The notes under the pieces are model-generated. The model saw only the letters and a list, made by a program, of their open reading frames with translations. It was not told the origin of the DNA and did no database searches. From positions 1-7,142 of the forward strand of contig SKIL01000322.1 of NCBI GenBank assembly GCA_007116425.1: a DNA stretch of 7,142 nt. Reading direction: 5' to 3'. Both the position numbers and the translations under genes were made by a program. This document shows positions 1 through 6,991 of this stretch, piece after piece (position 1 is the stretch's first letter; every line of letters starts with the position of its first letter). The DNA is from Bacteriovoracaceae bacterium (lineage in GTDB: Bacteria > Bdellovibrionota > Bacteriovoracia > Bacteriovoracales > Bacteriovoracaceae).

Positions 1-472
1 AAAAGACAAACCAGGACAAACAGAAAGATATATTGAGTTCAACTTGGGGACAGAGAGATATGCTATTACCTTACTTCAGGTACTAGAAGTCATATCTATT
101 CCACAAACAACGCCAGTCCCCAATTCTCCACCCTACACTCTTGGAGTTATGAATTTGCGCGGTAAAATCATTTCCATTATCGACGCCCGAAAGAAGCTTA
201 ATATTCCTCCCCTAGAAAAAAACGATGAGGTTGCAGTCATCATTATAAACCTAGGTGAGACAAATATCGGAATCATTGTTGACTCGATCAACAGGGTACT
301 TTCAGTCAACGAGTCTGAGTTGGATAATGCCGTGGAGATACAAGGGCAAATAAATGCTAAATTTATCAAAGGTGTATATCACTCAGAAGAAAAGCTCACT
401 TTTTTAATAAACCCTTATGAGTTATTTAAAAAAGACCTACCATCTCTTAGTAAGCTAGATGAGGTTGCATAG
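1..472 (+). CDS. cheW: CheW chemotaxis coupling protein (5' end cut off by window)
   Basis: CheW is the cytoplasmic scaffold that links methyl-accepting chemotaxis receptors to the histidine kinase CheA. The reading frame is open from base 2, and 156 residues are visible. It has the CheW fold signatures in order: an opening strand 'YIEFNLGTERYAI' (bases 29-67), the receptor-side motif NLRG (152-163), IIDAR (176-190), then 'IGIIVDSINRVLSV' and a final 'LINPYELF' strand. A stand-alone CheW is about 150-170 residues, so only a few N-terminal residues are missing. The TTG at base 44 is the Leu of the FNLG strand, not a start, because the fold begins upstream of it. No ATG is visible in frame. The gene ends one base before the best start of the CheR/CheB fusion, as expected in a chemotaxis operon. 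A CheW-like C-terminus of CheA or CheV is less likely, since the visible length already fits a lone CheW. Confidence 0.92.
   Translation, partial: KDKPGQTERYIEFNLGTERYAITLLQVLEVISIPQTTPVPNSPPYTLGVMNLRGKIISIIDARKKLNIPPLEKNDEVAVIIINLGETNIGIIVDSINRVLSVNESELDNAVEIQGQINAKFIKGVYHSEEKLTFLINPYELFKKDLPSLSKLDEVA
461..464 (+). promoter_or_regulatory. Shine-Dalgarno GAGG that decides the cheR-cheB start
   Basis: GAGG lies 9 bases upstream of the ATG at 474 and inside the last codons of cheW. The alternative in-frame ATG at 459 overlaps this motif and has no purine-rich element at a useful distance, so 474 is the preferred start. The placement suggests translational coupling to cheW. Confidence 0.6.
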
Positions 473-473
473 A

Positions 474-3400
474 ATGAATGAGACAGAGCTCAACTTAATA
501 AAACATGTCACAAAAATAGTTGAAGATAAAACAGGAAATACATTTACTAGCTCAAATCTTTCGATGGTCAAATCAAGACTTCACAAGAGAATCCTAGAGC
601 TTAGACTAAGTGGTCCCCAAGAGTACCATGACTATATAAAAACAAACCTAGAGTCAGAAACCAAGGTACTCATTGGATTACTCACAACTCACCACACTTT
701 TTTTTTTCGAGAATATACACATTTTGAGACTCTTAAAGAAATTCTCCCTCAGATCGTGTCTGATGTTAAAAAATCTGGACGTAAAACTATAAAAGTTTGG
801 AGTGCAGCGGCCAGCAGAGGACAAGAGGCCCTCAGTCTAAGCCTTTTTCTTGATTACCATTTAAAAAAAATCAATAGTGATCTTGACTATATTGTTTTTG
901 GCTCAGATGTCGATCCTGAGTCAATTGAGATCGCTAAAGAGGGGCTCTATCCCTACTCTCAGACAAAAGAAATTCCACTCATGTATTTAAAGGGGTATTG
1001 GCTAAAAGGCAAAAAAAATAATAGCGAAGTGGCAAAGCCAAAACCACATATCCATCAAAAGTGTGTATTTTTAGTGTCAAATCTTATGGACCCAAAAAAT
1101 ATCAATGAAGAGTTTGATATTATATTTTGTAGAAATGTACTTATCTACTTTGACCCTACAAATGTAGCGAGAATAGTCCAAAATTTGCTGCAAAAGCTTA
1201 CTCCTAATGGCCACTTAGTAACAGGAATTTCAGAGCCAATAGGTCACCTTACAAGCGAGTTGGAAAAAATTGGCCCTACATTTTATACAACTAAAAGAAA
1301 CCCAGATGCAGAAGCTTATGCAGAACGTACAAAAAAAGCAACAAATAAAAAGATTAAAATTGTCAATGTTGATGATTCTCCCAGCGTACTTAAAGTTCTT
1401 GCAAAAGTTTTTGAAAAAGATGATCGATTTGAGGTTATTGGACAGTGCGAGAACGGCAATAAGCTAAACGACTTTCTACAAAAAGAAAGTCCCGACATCA
1501 TAAGTCTAGACCTCCACATGCCTGAACTCGATGGAGTTAATTATCTGAAAAAATACTATAATAAAAATCACCCACCAGTACTCATTGTTTCAAGTGTAAA
1601 CAGAGACAACCAGGAGTTAAGTCAAAAGGCTCTCGAGTACGGTGCAATAGACTTTGTAGAAAAACCAAGCCTTCAAAACTTTGAGAAATGCTCAGAGGAG
1701 ATAATAAACAAAATCATATCCTCCTTAGAGTACAACACCGAACACAGCAAGCAGTACACTCATCAAAGAACTGACAAGGAAATAGAGTGTAATCAATCAT
1801 CTTTGAAAATCAGAAACAATTTATCCTCGGGTCAATTCATTTTATCTCCCTTATTCTTCTTTTGCGACAGTACAAATACAAACGACTTCGAGCATGTTCT
1901 TAAAGAATTAGTAGAACGTAAATTACTACCAACAGCAATAATCCTACCCTTTTTGAATGAAACAGAGGAATGGAAGAATATCTTTCAAAAATATAATTAT
2001 AATATCGCACTACGCCCTGACTTAAAACAGGTTTACCTTTGTGGAATAAATGACTTCTTAGAAGGTTTTTCTAAAAAGCTATATTCTGGGAATAATGTTC
2101 TATGTTTTTTTCAAAAGTCAGGACTTATTAACAAACTGACGAGTTCACACCTCGAAAAAAATTACATCCTTAGTGAAAACAATGCCACGAAGACAATCGA
2201 AGATATTAATATTATGCCCTACTCAAGTTGGGGATATCATATCTATGAATACTTAAACTCAAAAAAATCAAGTCGTAACTCACTCCTACAGTATAGGAAA
2301 AATCACATAATGAATGACTCTATTTTACCTAATGAAGTCCTTTTAATTTTCTATACTGATATGGATACAATTGCATCGATATATATTTCTAACGATATTA
2401 ACAAGCTAAATCTAAATATTTTTAGAAACAACCCCATAAGCACGTATAAGATTATTGGAAGCTCGGAATTAACTGACCAATACATTAACAAAATTGGAAA
2501 TCTTGCGAGACTTGAAAAAAACATTAATCGAGATACTAGCTTTAGCTTTAAGATTAGTGATAACAAGGCAAGTATTCAAAAAACTACAGAGGAAGTTAAA
2601 ACTCCTAAAATAAAAACGCAAATCGCGCCACAAAACAATCGAAAAAAAGCAAAGGTTATGATCATTGATGATTCTTCAACTATGTCAAAAATACTCGGTC
2701 GAATCCTTGAAAAAGAAGAAAGTATAACCGAGATCTCAATTGTAAATGATCCGACTAAAGCAAAAGAAGAAATTTCAAAATTTGAACCAGATGTTATTAC
2801 CCTTGATATAAATATGCCAAAGATGAATGGAATTGAAGTCTATAAGAGATTTATTCGTCATAAAAATATTCCAACCGTGGTTGTCAGCTCATCACTTGAA
2901 GAATCTGAAGATGTCTTGAACTTACTTCAAATAGGTGCCGTAGACTATATTCAAAAACCAAGCTTTAATAACTTTGATAGTCATAATTTTCCACTTTTCG
3001 ACAAAATTAAATTGGCCTTAAAAGCAAATACAAAAAATCAAATTGACAAGCCTATAAAGGGCCGACTGCCAAATATAACAGATTCAACACTGATCCACTC
3101 CTCACTCATTTTGATCGGGTCATCAACAGGTGGTACAAGAGCTCTTCACCAAGTGCTAGGCCAATTTCCTCAAGAGTTCCCTCCAGTTATTATTGCTCAA
3201 CACATCCCAAAGGGTTTCTCGAAGTCATTTGCACAACAACTTAACAAAAATAATCCCTTTGAAGTGGTTGAAGCAAAAGATGGCGATGAGATACGGCCTA
3301 ACACTGTATTTATATGTCCAGGAAGCCTAAATACGAGTCTTGAAAAACAGGGGATGAAATATGTCTTAAAAGTTCATCCCTGTAAAATACACAAACACGG

Positions 3401-3680
3401 CATCCCTTCTGTAGATATGTTGTTTGAGAGTTCCGCAAAAAACTTTAAAGGTCCGATCACGGCAGCGATTTTAACAGGTATGGGAAAAGATGGTGCCCAA
3501 GGAATGGAATATTTAAAGCGAGTTAATTCATTTAATATTGCTCAAGATGAAAAAAGTTGCGTTGTTTATGGTATGCCTAGAGCAGCAGTAGAAAAGGGCG
3601 TTATTGATATTAGCGTTGATCTCAATGATATCCCTTCAAGTATTTATAAATCCCTTCACTCAAAAAAGAATGCGGCATAG
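474..3680 (+). CDS. cheR-cheB: CheR-receiver-(degenerate middle)-receiver-CheB fusion protein
   Basis: This 1068-residue cytoplasmic protein joins the SAM-dependent receptor methyltransferase CheR to the receptor methylesterase/deamidase CheB. The CheR part (about 1-275) shows FFFRE (76-80), the SAM loop WSAAASRGQEALS (109-121), GSDVDPESIEIA, and FCRN (218-221). Receiver 1 (about 293-420) has acidic pair D300/D301, phospho-acceptor D346, S373/S374 and K397. Residues about 450-700 are poorly conserved and are described separately. Receiver 2 (about 725-850) has D732/D733, D778 and K828. The CheB domain (about 876-1062) keeps the whole catalytic triad: S884 in GSSTGG, H910 in AQHIP, D1006 in GMGKDG. 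Both receivers therefore look phosphorylatable, presumably by CheA, which is known to activate CheB. In the SAM loop the usual GEEPYS reads GQEALS, so one glutamate is changed. An ATG at 459 would add five residues but has no ribosome site. The gene follows cheW by one base. Enzyme identities are secure; activity of the CheR half is inferred. Confidence 0.93.
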   Translation: MNETELNLIKHVTKIVEDKTGNTFTSSNLSMVKSRLHKRILELRLSGPQEYHDYIKTNLESETKVLIGLLTTHHTFFFREYTHFETLKEILPQIVSDVKKSGRKTIKVWSAAASRGQEALSLSLFLDYHLKKINSDLDYIVFGSDVDPESIEIAKEGLYPYSQTKEIPLMYLKGYWLKGKKNNSEVAKPKPHIHQKCVFLVSNLMDPKNINEEFDIIFCRNVLIYFDPTNVARIVQNLLQKLTPNGHLVTGISEPIGHLTSELEKIGPTFYTTKRNPDAEAYAERTKKATNKKIKIVNVDDSPSVLKVLAKVFEKDDRFEVIGQCENGNKLNDFLQKESPDIISLDLHMPELDGVNYLKKYYNKNHPPVLIVSSVNRDNQELSQKALEYGAIDFVEKPSLQNFEKCSEEIINKIISSLEYNTEHSKQYTHQRTDKEIECNQSSLKIRNNLSSGQFILSPLFFFCDSTNTNDFEHVLKELVERKLLPTAIILPFLNETEEWKNIFQKYNYNIALRPDLKQVYLCGINDFLEGFSKKLYSGNNVLCFFQKSGLINKLTSSHLEKNYILSENNATKTIEDINIMPYSSWGYHIYEYLNSKKSSRNSLLQYRKNHIMNDSILPNEVLLIFYTDMDTIASIYISNDINKLNLNIFRNNPISTYKIIGSSELTDQYINKIGNLARLEKNINRDTSFSFKISDNKASIQKTTEEVKTPKIKTQIAPQNNRKKAKVMIIDDSSTMSKILGRILEKEESITEISIVNDPTKAKEEISKFEPDVITLDINMPKMNGIEVYKRFIRHKNIPTVVVSSSLEESEDVLNLLQIGAVDYIQKPSFNNFDSHNFPLFDKIKLALKANTKNQIDKPIKGRLPNITDSTLIHSSLILIGSSTGGTRALHQVLGQFPQEFPPVIIAQHIPKGFSKSFAQQLNKNNPFEVVEAKDGDEIRPNTVFICPGSLNTSLEKQGMKYVLKVHPCKIHKHGIPSVDMLFESSAKNFKGPITAAILTGMGKDGAQGMEYLKRVNSFNIAQDEKSCVVYGMPRAAVEKGVIDISVDLNDIPSSIYKSLHSKKNAA
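698..707 (+). repeat. T10 homopolymer inside the CheR region
   Basis: Ten consecutive T residues encode the Phe run of the conserved FFRE motif. A one-base slip would frameshift the fusion at about residue 78 and remove every downstream domain. The tract is intact and in frame here. Phe codons in an AT-rich genome can produce such a run by chance. Confidence 0.9.
1836..2573 (+). other. Degenerate CheB-like and possible CheD-like middle region of the fusion
   Basis: This part encodes residues about 455-700 between the two receivers. By eye its first half follows the real CheB domain further on. 'PLFFFCDSTNTNDFEHVL' (from about 458) parallels 'LILIGSSTGGTRALHQVL', 'LPTAIILPFLN' parallels 'PPVIIAQHIP', and 'LKQVYLCGINDF' parallels 'RPNTVFICPGSL'. 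S466 sits at the catalytic serine position, but the Gly-Gly after it is Asn-Thr, F493 replaces the catalytic histidine, and no GMGxDG aspartate motif remains. The second half resembles CheD only in spacing: 'MDTIASIYISND' (630-641) against the GLGSCVAV segment, with Ile633 for the catalytic Cys, and 'KIIGSSEL...INKIGN' (659-676) against KIxGGA...NIGxRN. The CheB comparison is fairly convincing; the CheD one is tentative. Both would be enzymatically dead and might serve as spacer or binding surface. Confidence 0.5.
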
Positions 3681-3683
3681 GAG
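3679..3683 (+). promoter_or_regulatory. Shine-Dalgarno AGGAG that decides the helicase start
   Basis: AGGAG overlaps the stop codon of the CheR/CheB fusion and lies 7 bases before the ATG at 3691, an ideal spacing. This fixes the start so that the protein opens with its signal peptide. It also implies translational coupling to the upstream chemotaxis gene. Confidence 0.85.
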
Positions 3684-3690
3684 TACTCTG

Positions 3691-3753
3691 ATGAAATCTT
3701 TAATTTTTCAGATACACCTGCTTTTTGCTCTATCATTATTTAGTGTTTCCTGC
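3691..3753 (+). other. Lipoprotein-type signal peptide coding segment (to Cys21)
   Basis: The first 21 codons give a short N-region with Lys2, a hydrophobic core (LLFALSLF, residues 10-17) and the cleavage segment SVSC with Cys21. Ser at -1 and Val at -2 fit a lipobox, but Ser at -3 is weaker than the usual Leu. Cleavage would leave lipidated Cys21 followed by Ser-His, and Ser at +2 would favour the outer membrane by the E. coli sorting rule. The core contains His9 and is short, so signal peptide prediction is likely but not certain. Confidence 0.75.
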
Positions 3754-6700
3754 TCACATTTTAATCAAAAATCACAAGGCTTATCAGCTGAAAGTTCGTA
3801 TCAATCTGCAAGAGAAATTGCCTCTCGTCCAGCACAGTACTCGGAATCATGTGCCAATATCGTTCAAAAACTGTTGTCTCAACCAAGTAGTTCAAGTTCT
3901 ACGAGAAACTTTACTCGACTAGAGCTTGAATTAGGTGCAAACAATTTTAAGCAAGTAGAACCAAACTGGAAACGCGTTGAAAAAATAATTCAAAAAATAG
4001 AACTCACTTCACCTGAATCGGCAAGATTAGCACGACAGGCCGTCAACCTAAGAGAACAAAGAGGACTTAGTGCACTCAAAATTGATACCGCAGAATTACC
4101 TCAAAAGATGGTACGTTTTCTCGAGGGTCCATTTGCAGATGCTCATGGGTCAAAGAGCTTATATGGTCCCTTTATTGATTTTAGGGCCATCGATAGTAAT
4201 ACTTTATTAATCTATCATGCCGAAGACCTCTACCCTATCATAGTACGCTGGGGCGATGTTTTAGAACCAGAAACTCAGGTTCGTCCAAGTAATTACATTC
4301 AAAACTTAGGTATTGAGCATGAAATATCAGGCCTTCAGGTTCTAACTCTCCCTCGAAACTTTACGGCCGCTTCAGAGTTACGTACATTGCAACCTGAGGT
4401 CTTTAATATTTCTTCAGCTTCTCGCTTTCATCTTTATAAGTGGGAGGAGTCAGCGTACAAAGCTAGATTTCGCTCACTCTTTTTTGATGAAACAGAGTTC
4501 TACTCAAAGCCAACTCAAAGAGAATTTTCACAATTAAGAGAACTGCTTAATACAGACCTAGAACTAAGACAACAAATTCAATCACTCCTCTTTGTGGCCC
4601 CAACAGGAGTCGGAAAAACAAGAGTACTTGGACTTGGCGTAGCTGATAAGGTACAGCAGGCATTGACAAGTCTCTCATCTCAAACCGAGCAACCAAAAAA
4701 GCTTAGTATCGTAATGGCCAATACGGCGAACCTCGTTGATCAGCTAGGAAGAGATATTGGAGGCCAATTGGCCCAAGAAGTAGGTCTCTCTAGATTTAGA
4801 ATTGTCCAGTGGGGTGGTACTAATACAGAACAAATGTCACTTGATCAATTGATACGCTTTATTGACGAGTCTGATGTCCCAGTTGTTCTCGTCTCAAGCT
4901 TTCAAACAGTTGCTTCGCGAATTAGAGAAGACTCTGGCCTAACAAGACTAATGTCACGCTCAAACTTAGTCGCTATAGACGAGGCCCACAATTCATCAGG
5001 CAACACTTATAAGAGAATTATGAATATTGCTAAGAATGTCGCTCAAGATGACCGTCAATCTAACGCTACAGTTCCCCACGCCTTAGACATTATGGGAGTA
5101 ACCGCCACACCTTCCTCGCGATCAAATCCGGTTCGAACTGTAGACCTCTTTGATTATACCTATCGAGCAGGAGAAACGACTCCCAGAAACTTTTCATATC
5201 AAATTAAAAATCTTAATCTAGCGCAAAGAAGCGCTATGAAAAATGATATGTTGGAGTGGTATAGTGTAGAGAAACAAAGACGCTTAGCAACTCGAAGAGG
5301 CGAAATTAATTCACCGGACGAGTTTACATATATGAAGCTCAACCGTTCACTTTTTTTCACTCAAGGCAATCATCCGAGAGTAAGTCCAACTCGATTAGAA
5401 CAAGAGTGGCCAAATATTGCTGGTGAACTTGATGTTAGAGCACCTGGGATCATTCATACATACCCAAGAGATGCTCGTGCAGTTTCAGAAACACTCTCAA
5501 AACTGACAGGTAAAAACTATGTATCTGATGCAGATATGACAGTAGCTCAAAGAGACGCTCTTTACACCGCTTTTAAAAACGGAGAACTATATAATGGGCA
5601 AAAAATTGATGCTCTTATCATTGGAAGAAATAAACTAGAAGGACTCAATTTTCCAGATGCAGGCTGGTTTGTTTCACTCAAAAGATATTCTTATTTCCCT
5701 GACAATATTCAAGAGGCCGGTCGTGCTATGAGGTTAGCAAATGATAAACCCACTCCGGCCATTATATTTTTCGCAGAAAACACGGGAAGCTCTGTATACA
5801 AAGGGGTTCGAGATTTTGTTATGAGCAAAATGGGGCGCTTGCCACGACAAATGGCCCAAGGCCGTGGTTTCGTTGGAGCGAGAAGGTTTGAAAATAGCCA
5901 CCCCGGCTCGCAATTGGGAGAAAGTACTCTAGACCTAAACGTGGCCATGGAACTTCTTTTTCGACAAAACCAAGACCTTGCCCGACAGTTCAATCAAACT
6001 TCAGCGACAAGAAGTGCTGCGATTGAGCAATTTCATGACCTCATCGGACGAACCATTCGTCAGCATGGAAATATGGAGGCATCAAGATCATTTCGGACCT
6101 TTGTCAATGAGGTGAATTCTTATCCTTTTTTCAAAGGAAACCTTAAAGACACCTGGCGCTATTGCGACAAATTAATTCAAATCAAAAGAAGAGGAAAACC
6201 ATTCCCTAAAGGTTTGGAGCAAACAGACCTTGCAATTCTTAATAACTCTCAACTAATGGATCACGTCCGTGAGTTTAGAGAAATGCGCAATTGGATTGGA
6301 AACGTAGGCAGAGACACGATTGAAACGATGAATCTTAGTCCCAGGGGCGTATTTGACATGGCCGAGGTTCTTGACTCATTTGTTTTAAGATACGGAGATA
6401 AAGCTCCTAAAATTTTAAAAACATGGGATCTTCACGACGACCTTATTCAGATGATCAATACCTCTTCGACTTCACTTTGGAATAGAATGGGATTTAAAGC
6501 GAGGGCCACACTTGAGCAACTTTTTCTCCAAGCAGACGAACTTCCCTTTGAGCAAGGAATTAATCAATACGTGATTAATAATGGCCGTCTTCCAGATTTT
6601 TATTTTTCAAAGTTAGCAAGTAATGAAGTCGTTTCAATGGAGGATAAAATAGCTCACCGTCTGGCGGAAAGGCTTCAAGCAAGAGTTCAAAGTGGAAGAC

Positions 6701-6975
6701 TTAATTTTGATGAACTTGACCCTGAGGTTATTAGAACCTTAGATAGCGATCCTTTTATTCATCGAATCATTGGCCAAGCAACGGGCGCACTTGAAAACGA
6801 AATAACTCAGGCAAAAAACTTGAGTTCCCCCAATATCCGAAGACTGACCTATCAAGATCTTTTATCTGAAGAGGGACTAGGTGCTTTTAGAATCTTAGAG
6901 GCCTTAGCAAATATGCAATTGCCAAATGCGATCCAAACGAGGCGTGGAGTTGAAAGGATTTTAACTGAAGTTTAA
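3691..6975 (+). CDS. Superfamily 2 DEAH-type helicase-like ATPase with lipoprotein signal
   Basis: This 1094-residue protein carries all the main SF2 helicase motifs: Walker A APTGVGKT (303-310), motif Ia ANTANLVDQ (343-351), SSFQT (402-406), Walker B DEAH (430-433), motif III TATPS (471-475), IIHTYPRDA (587-595), motif V GRNKLEGLNFP (645-655) and motif VI QEAGRAMR (674-681). The pattern is closest to the ResIII/XPB-like branch of ATP-dependent DNA or RNA translocases, by motif style only. It opens with a lipoprotein-type signal (Cys21), so it is predicted to leave the cytoplasm, where ATP is normally scarce. The next in-frame Met is residue 140, so a cytoplasmic form from a nearby ATG is not available. 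Residues 22-290, including a Ser run near 73, and about 700-1094 (probably mostly helical) match nothing I recognise. It starts 10 bases after the chemotaxis fusion and seems co-transcribed. The helicase fold is sure; substrate, location and role are unknown. Confidence 0.9.
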   Translation: MKSLIFQIHLLFALSLFSVSCSHFNQKSQGLSAESSYQSAREIASRPAQYSESCANIVQKLLSQPSSSSSTRNFTRLELELGANNFKQVEPNWKRVEKIIQKIELTSPESARLARQAVNLREQRGLSALKIDTAELPQKMVRFLEGPFADAHGSKSLYGPFIDFRAIDSNTLLIYHAEDLYPIIVRWGDVLEPETQVRPSNYIQNLGIEHEISGLQVLTLPRNFTAASELRTLQPEVFNISSASRFHLYKWEESAYKARFRSLFFDETEFYSKPTQREFSQLRELLNTDLELRQQIQSLLFVAPTGVGKTRVLGLGVADKVQQALTSLSSQTEQPKKLSIVMANTANLVDQLGRDIGGQLAQEVGLSRFRIVQWGGTNTEQMSLDQLIRFIDESDVPVVLVSSFQTVASRIREDSGLTRLMSRSNLVAIDEAHNSSGNTYKRIMNIAKNVAQDDRQSNATVPHALDIMGVTATPSSRSNPVRTVDLFDYTYRAGETTPRNFSYQIKNLNLAQRSAMKNDMLEWYSVEKQRRLATRRGEINSPDEFTYMKLNRSLFFTQGNHPRVSPTRLEQEWPNIAGELDVRAPGIIHTYPRDARAVSETLSKLTGKNYVSDADMTVAQRDALYTAFKNGELYNGQKIDALIIGRNKLEGLNFPDAGWFVSLKRYSYFPDNIQEAGRAMRLANDKPTPAIIFFAENTGSSVYKGVRDFVMSKMGRLPRQMAQGRGFVGARRFENSHPGSQLGESTLDLNVAMELLFRQNQDLARQFNQTSATRSAAIEQFHDLIGRTIRQHGNMEASRSFRTFVNEVNSYPFFKGNLKDTWRYCDKLIQIKRRGKPFPKGLEQTDLAILNNSQLMDHVREFREMRNWIGNVGRDTIETMNLSPRGVFDMAEVLDSFVLRYGDKAPKILKTWDLHDDLIQMINTSSTSLWNRMGFKARATLEQLFLQADELPFEQGINQYVINNGRLPDFYFSKLASNEVVSMEDKIAHRLAERLQARVQSGRLNFDELDPEVIRTLDSDPFIHRIIGQATGALENEITQAKNLSSPNIRRLTYQDLLSEEGLGAFRILEALANMQLPNAIQTRRGVERILTEV

Positions 6976-6991
6976 TTAGCTCCATTGAGTC

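Noticed and set aside
44..46. TTG as the start of cheW
   Set aside because: It encodes Leu within the conserved FNLG strand. The CheW fold and open frame continue upstream to base 2, so the gene is cut by the window, not started here.
133..369. Antisense open frame across cheW
   Set aside because: It lies wholly inside a well-supported gene, shows no recognisable domain and has no ribosome site that I could see.
459..461. ATG as the start of the CheR/CheB fusion
   Set aside because: It has no ribosome site, overlaps the GAGG that serves the ATG at 474, and adds five residues (MRLHR) that do not look like a CheR N-terminus.
2351..2566. Antisense open frame across the degenerate middle of the fusion
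   Set aside because: Its hydrophobic composition follows from AT-rich reverse codons. The sense frame is continuous through it, and no independent gene signal was seen.
1740..2640. Separate inserted gene or mobile element in the middle of the fusion
   Set aside because: The frame is uninterrupted, there are no flanking repeats, and the first half retains CheB-like strand patterns, so divergence after duplication explains it better.
3616..3650. TTGATC...TATAAA promoter-like pair before the helicase
   Set aside because: It lies in AT-rich CheB coding sequence where such matches are frequent. The tight 10-base spacing and shared stop/ribosome site favour co-transcription.
3604..3690. Upstream in-frame extension of the helicase
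   Set aside because: It would overlap the CheB coding end by 77 bases and bury the signal peptide. The ATG at 3691 has an ideal AGGAG site.
5709..5993. Antisense open frame across helicase motif VI
   Set aside because: It is fully embedded in the helicase core and its translation resembles no protein family.
6976..6991. Intrinsic terminator between the convergent stops
   Set aside because: The 16-base gap has no inverted repeat and no T-run, so no terminator can be supported.
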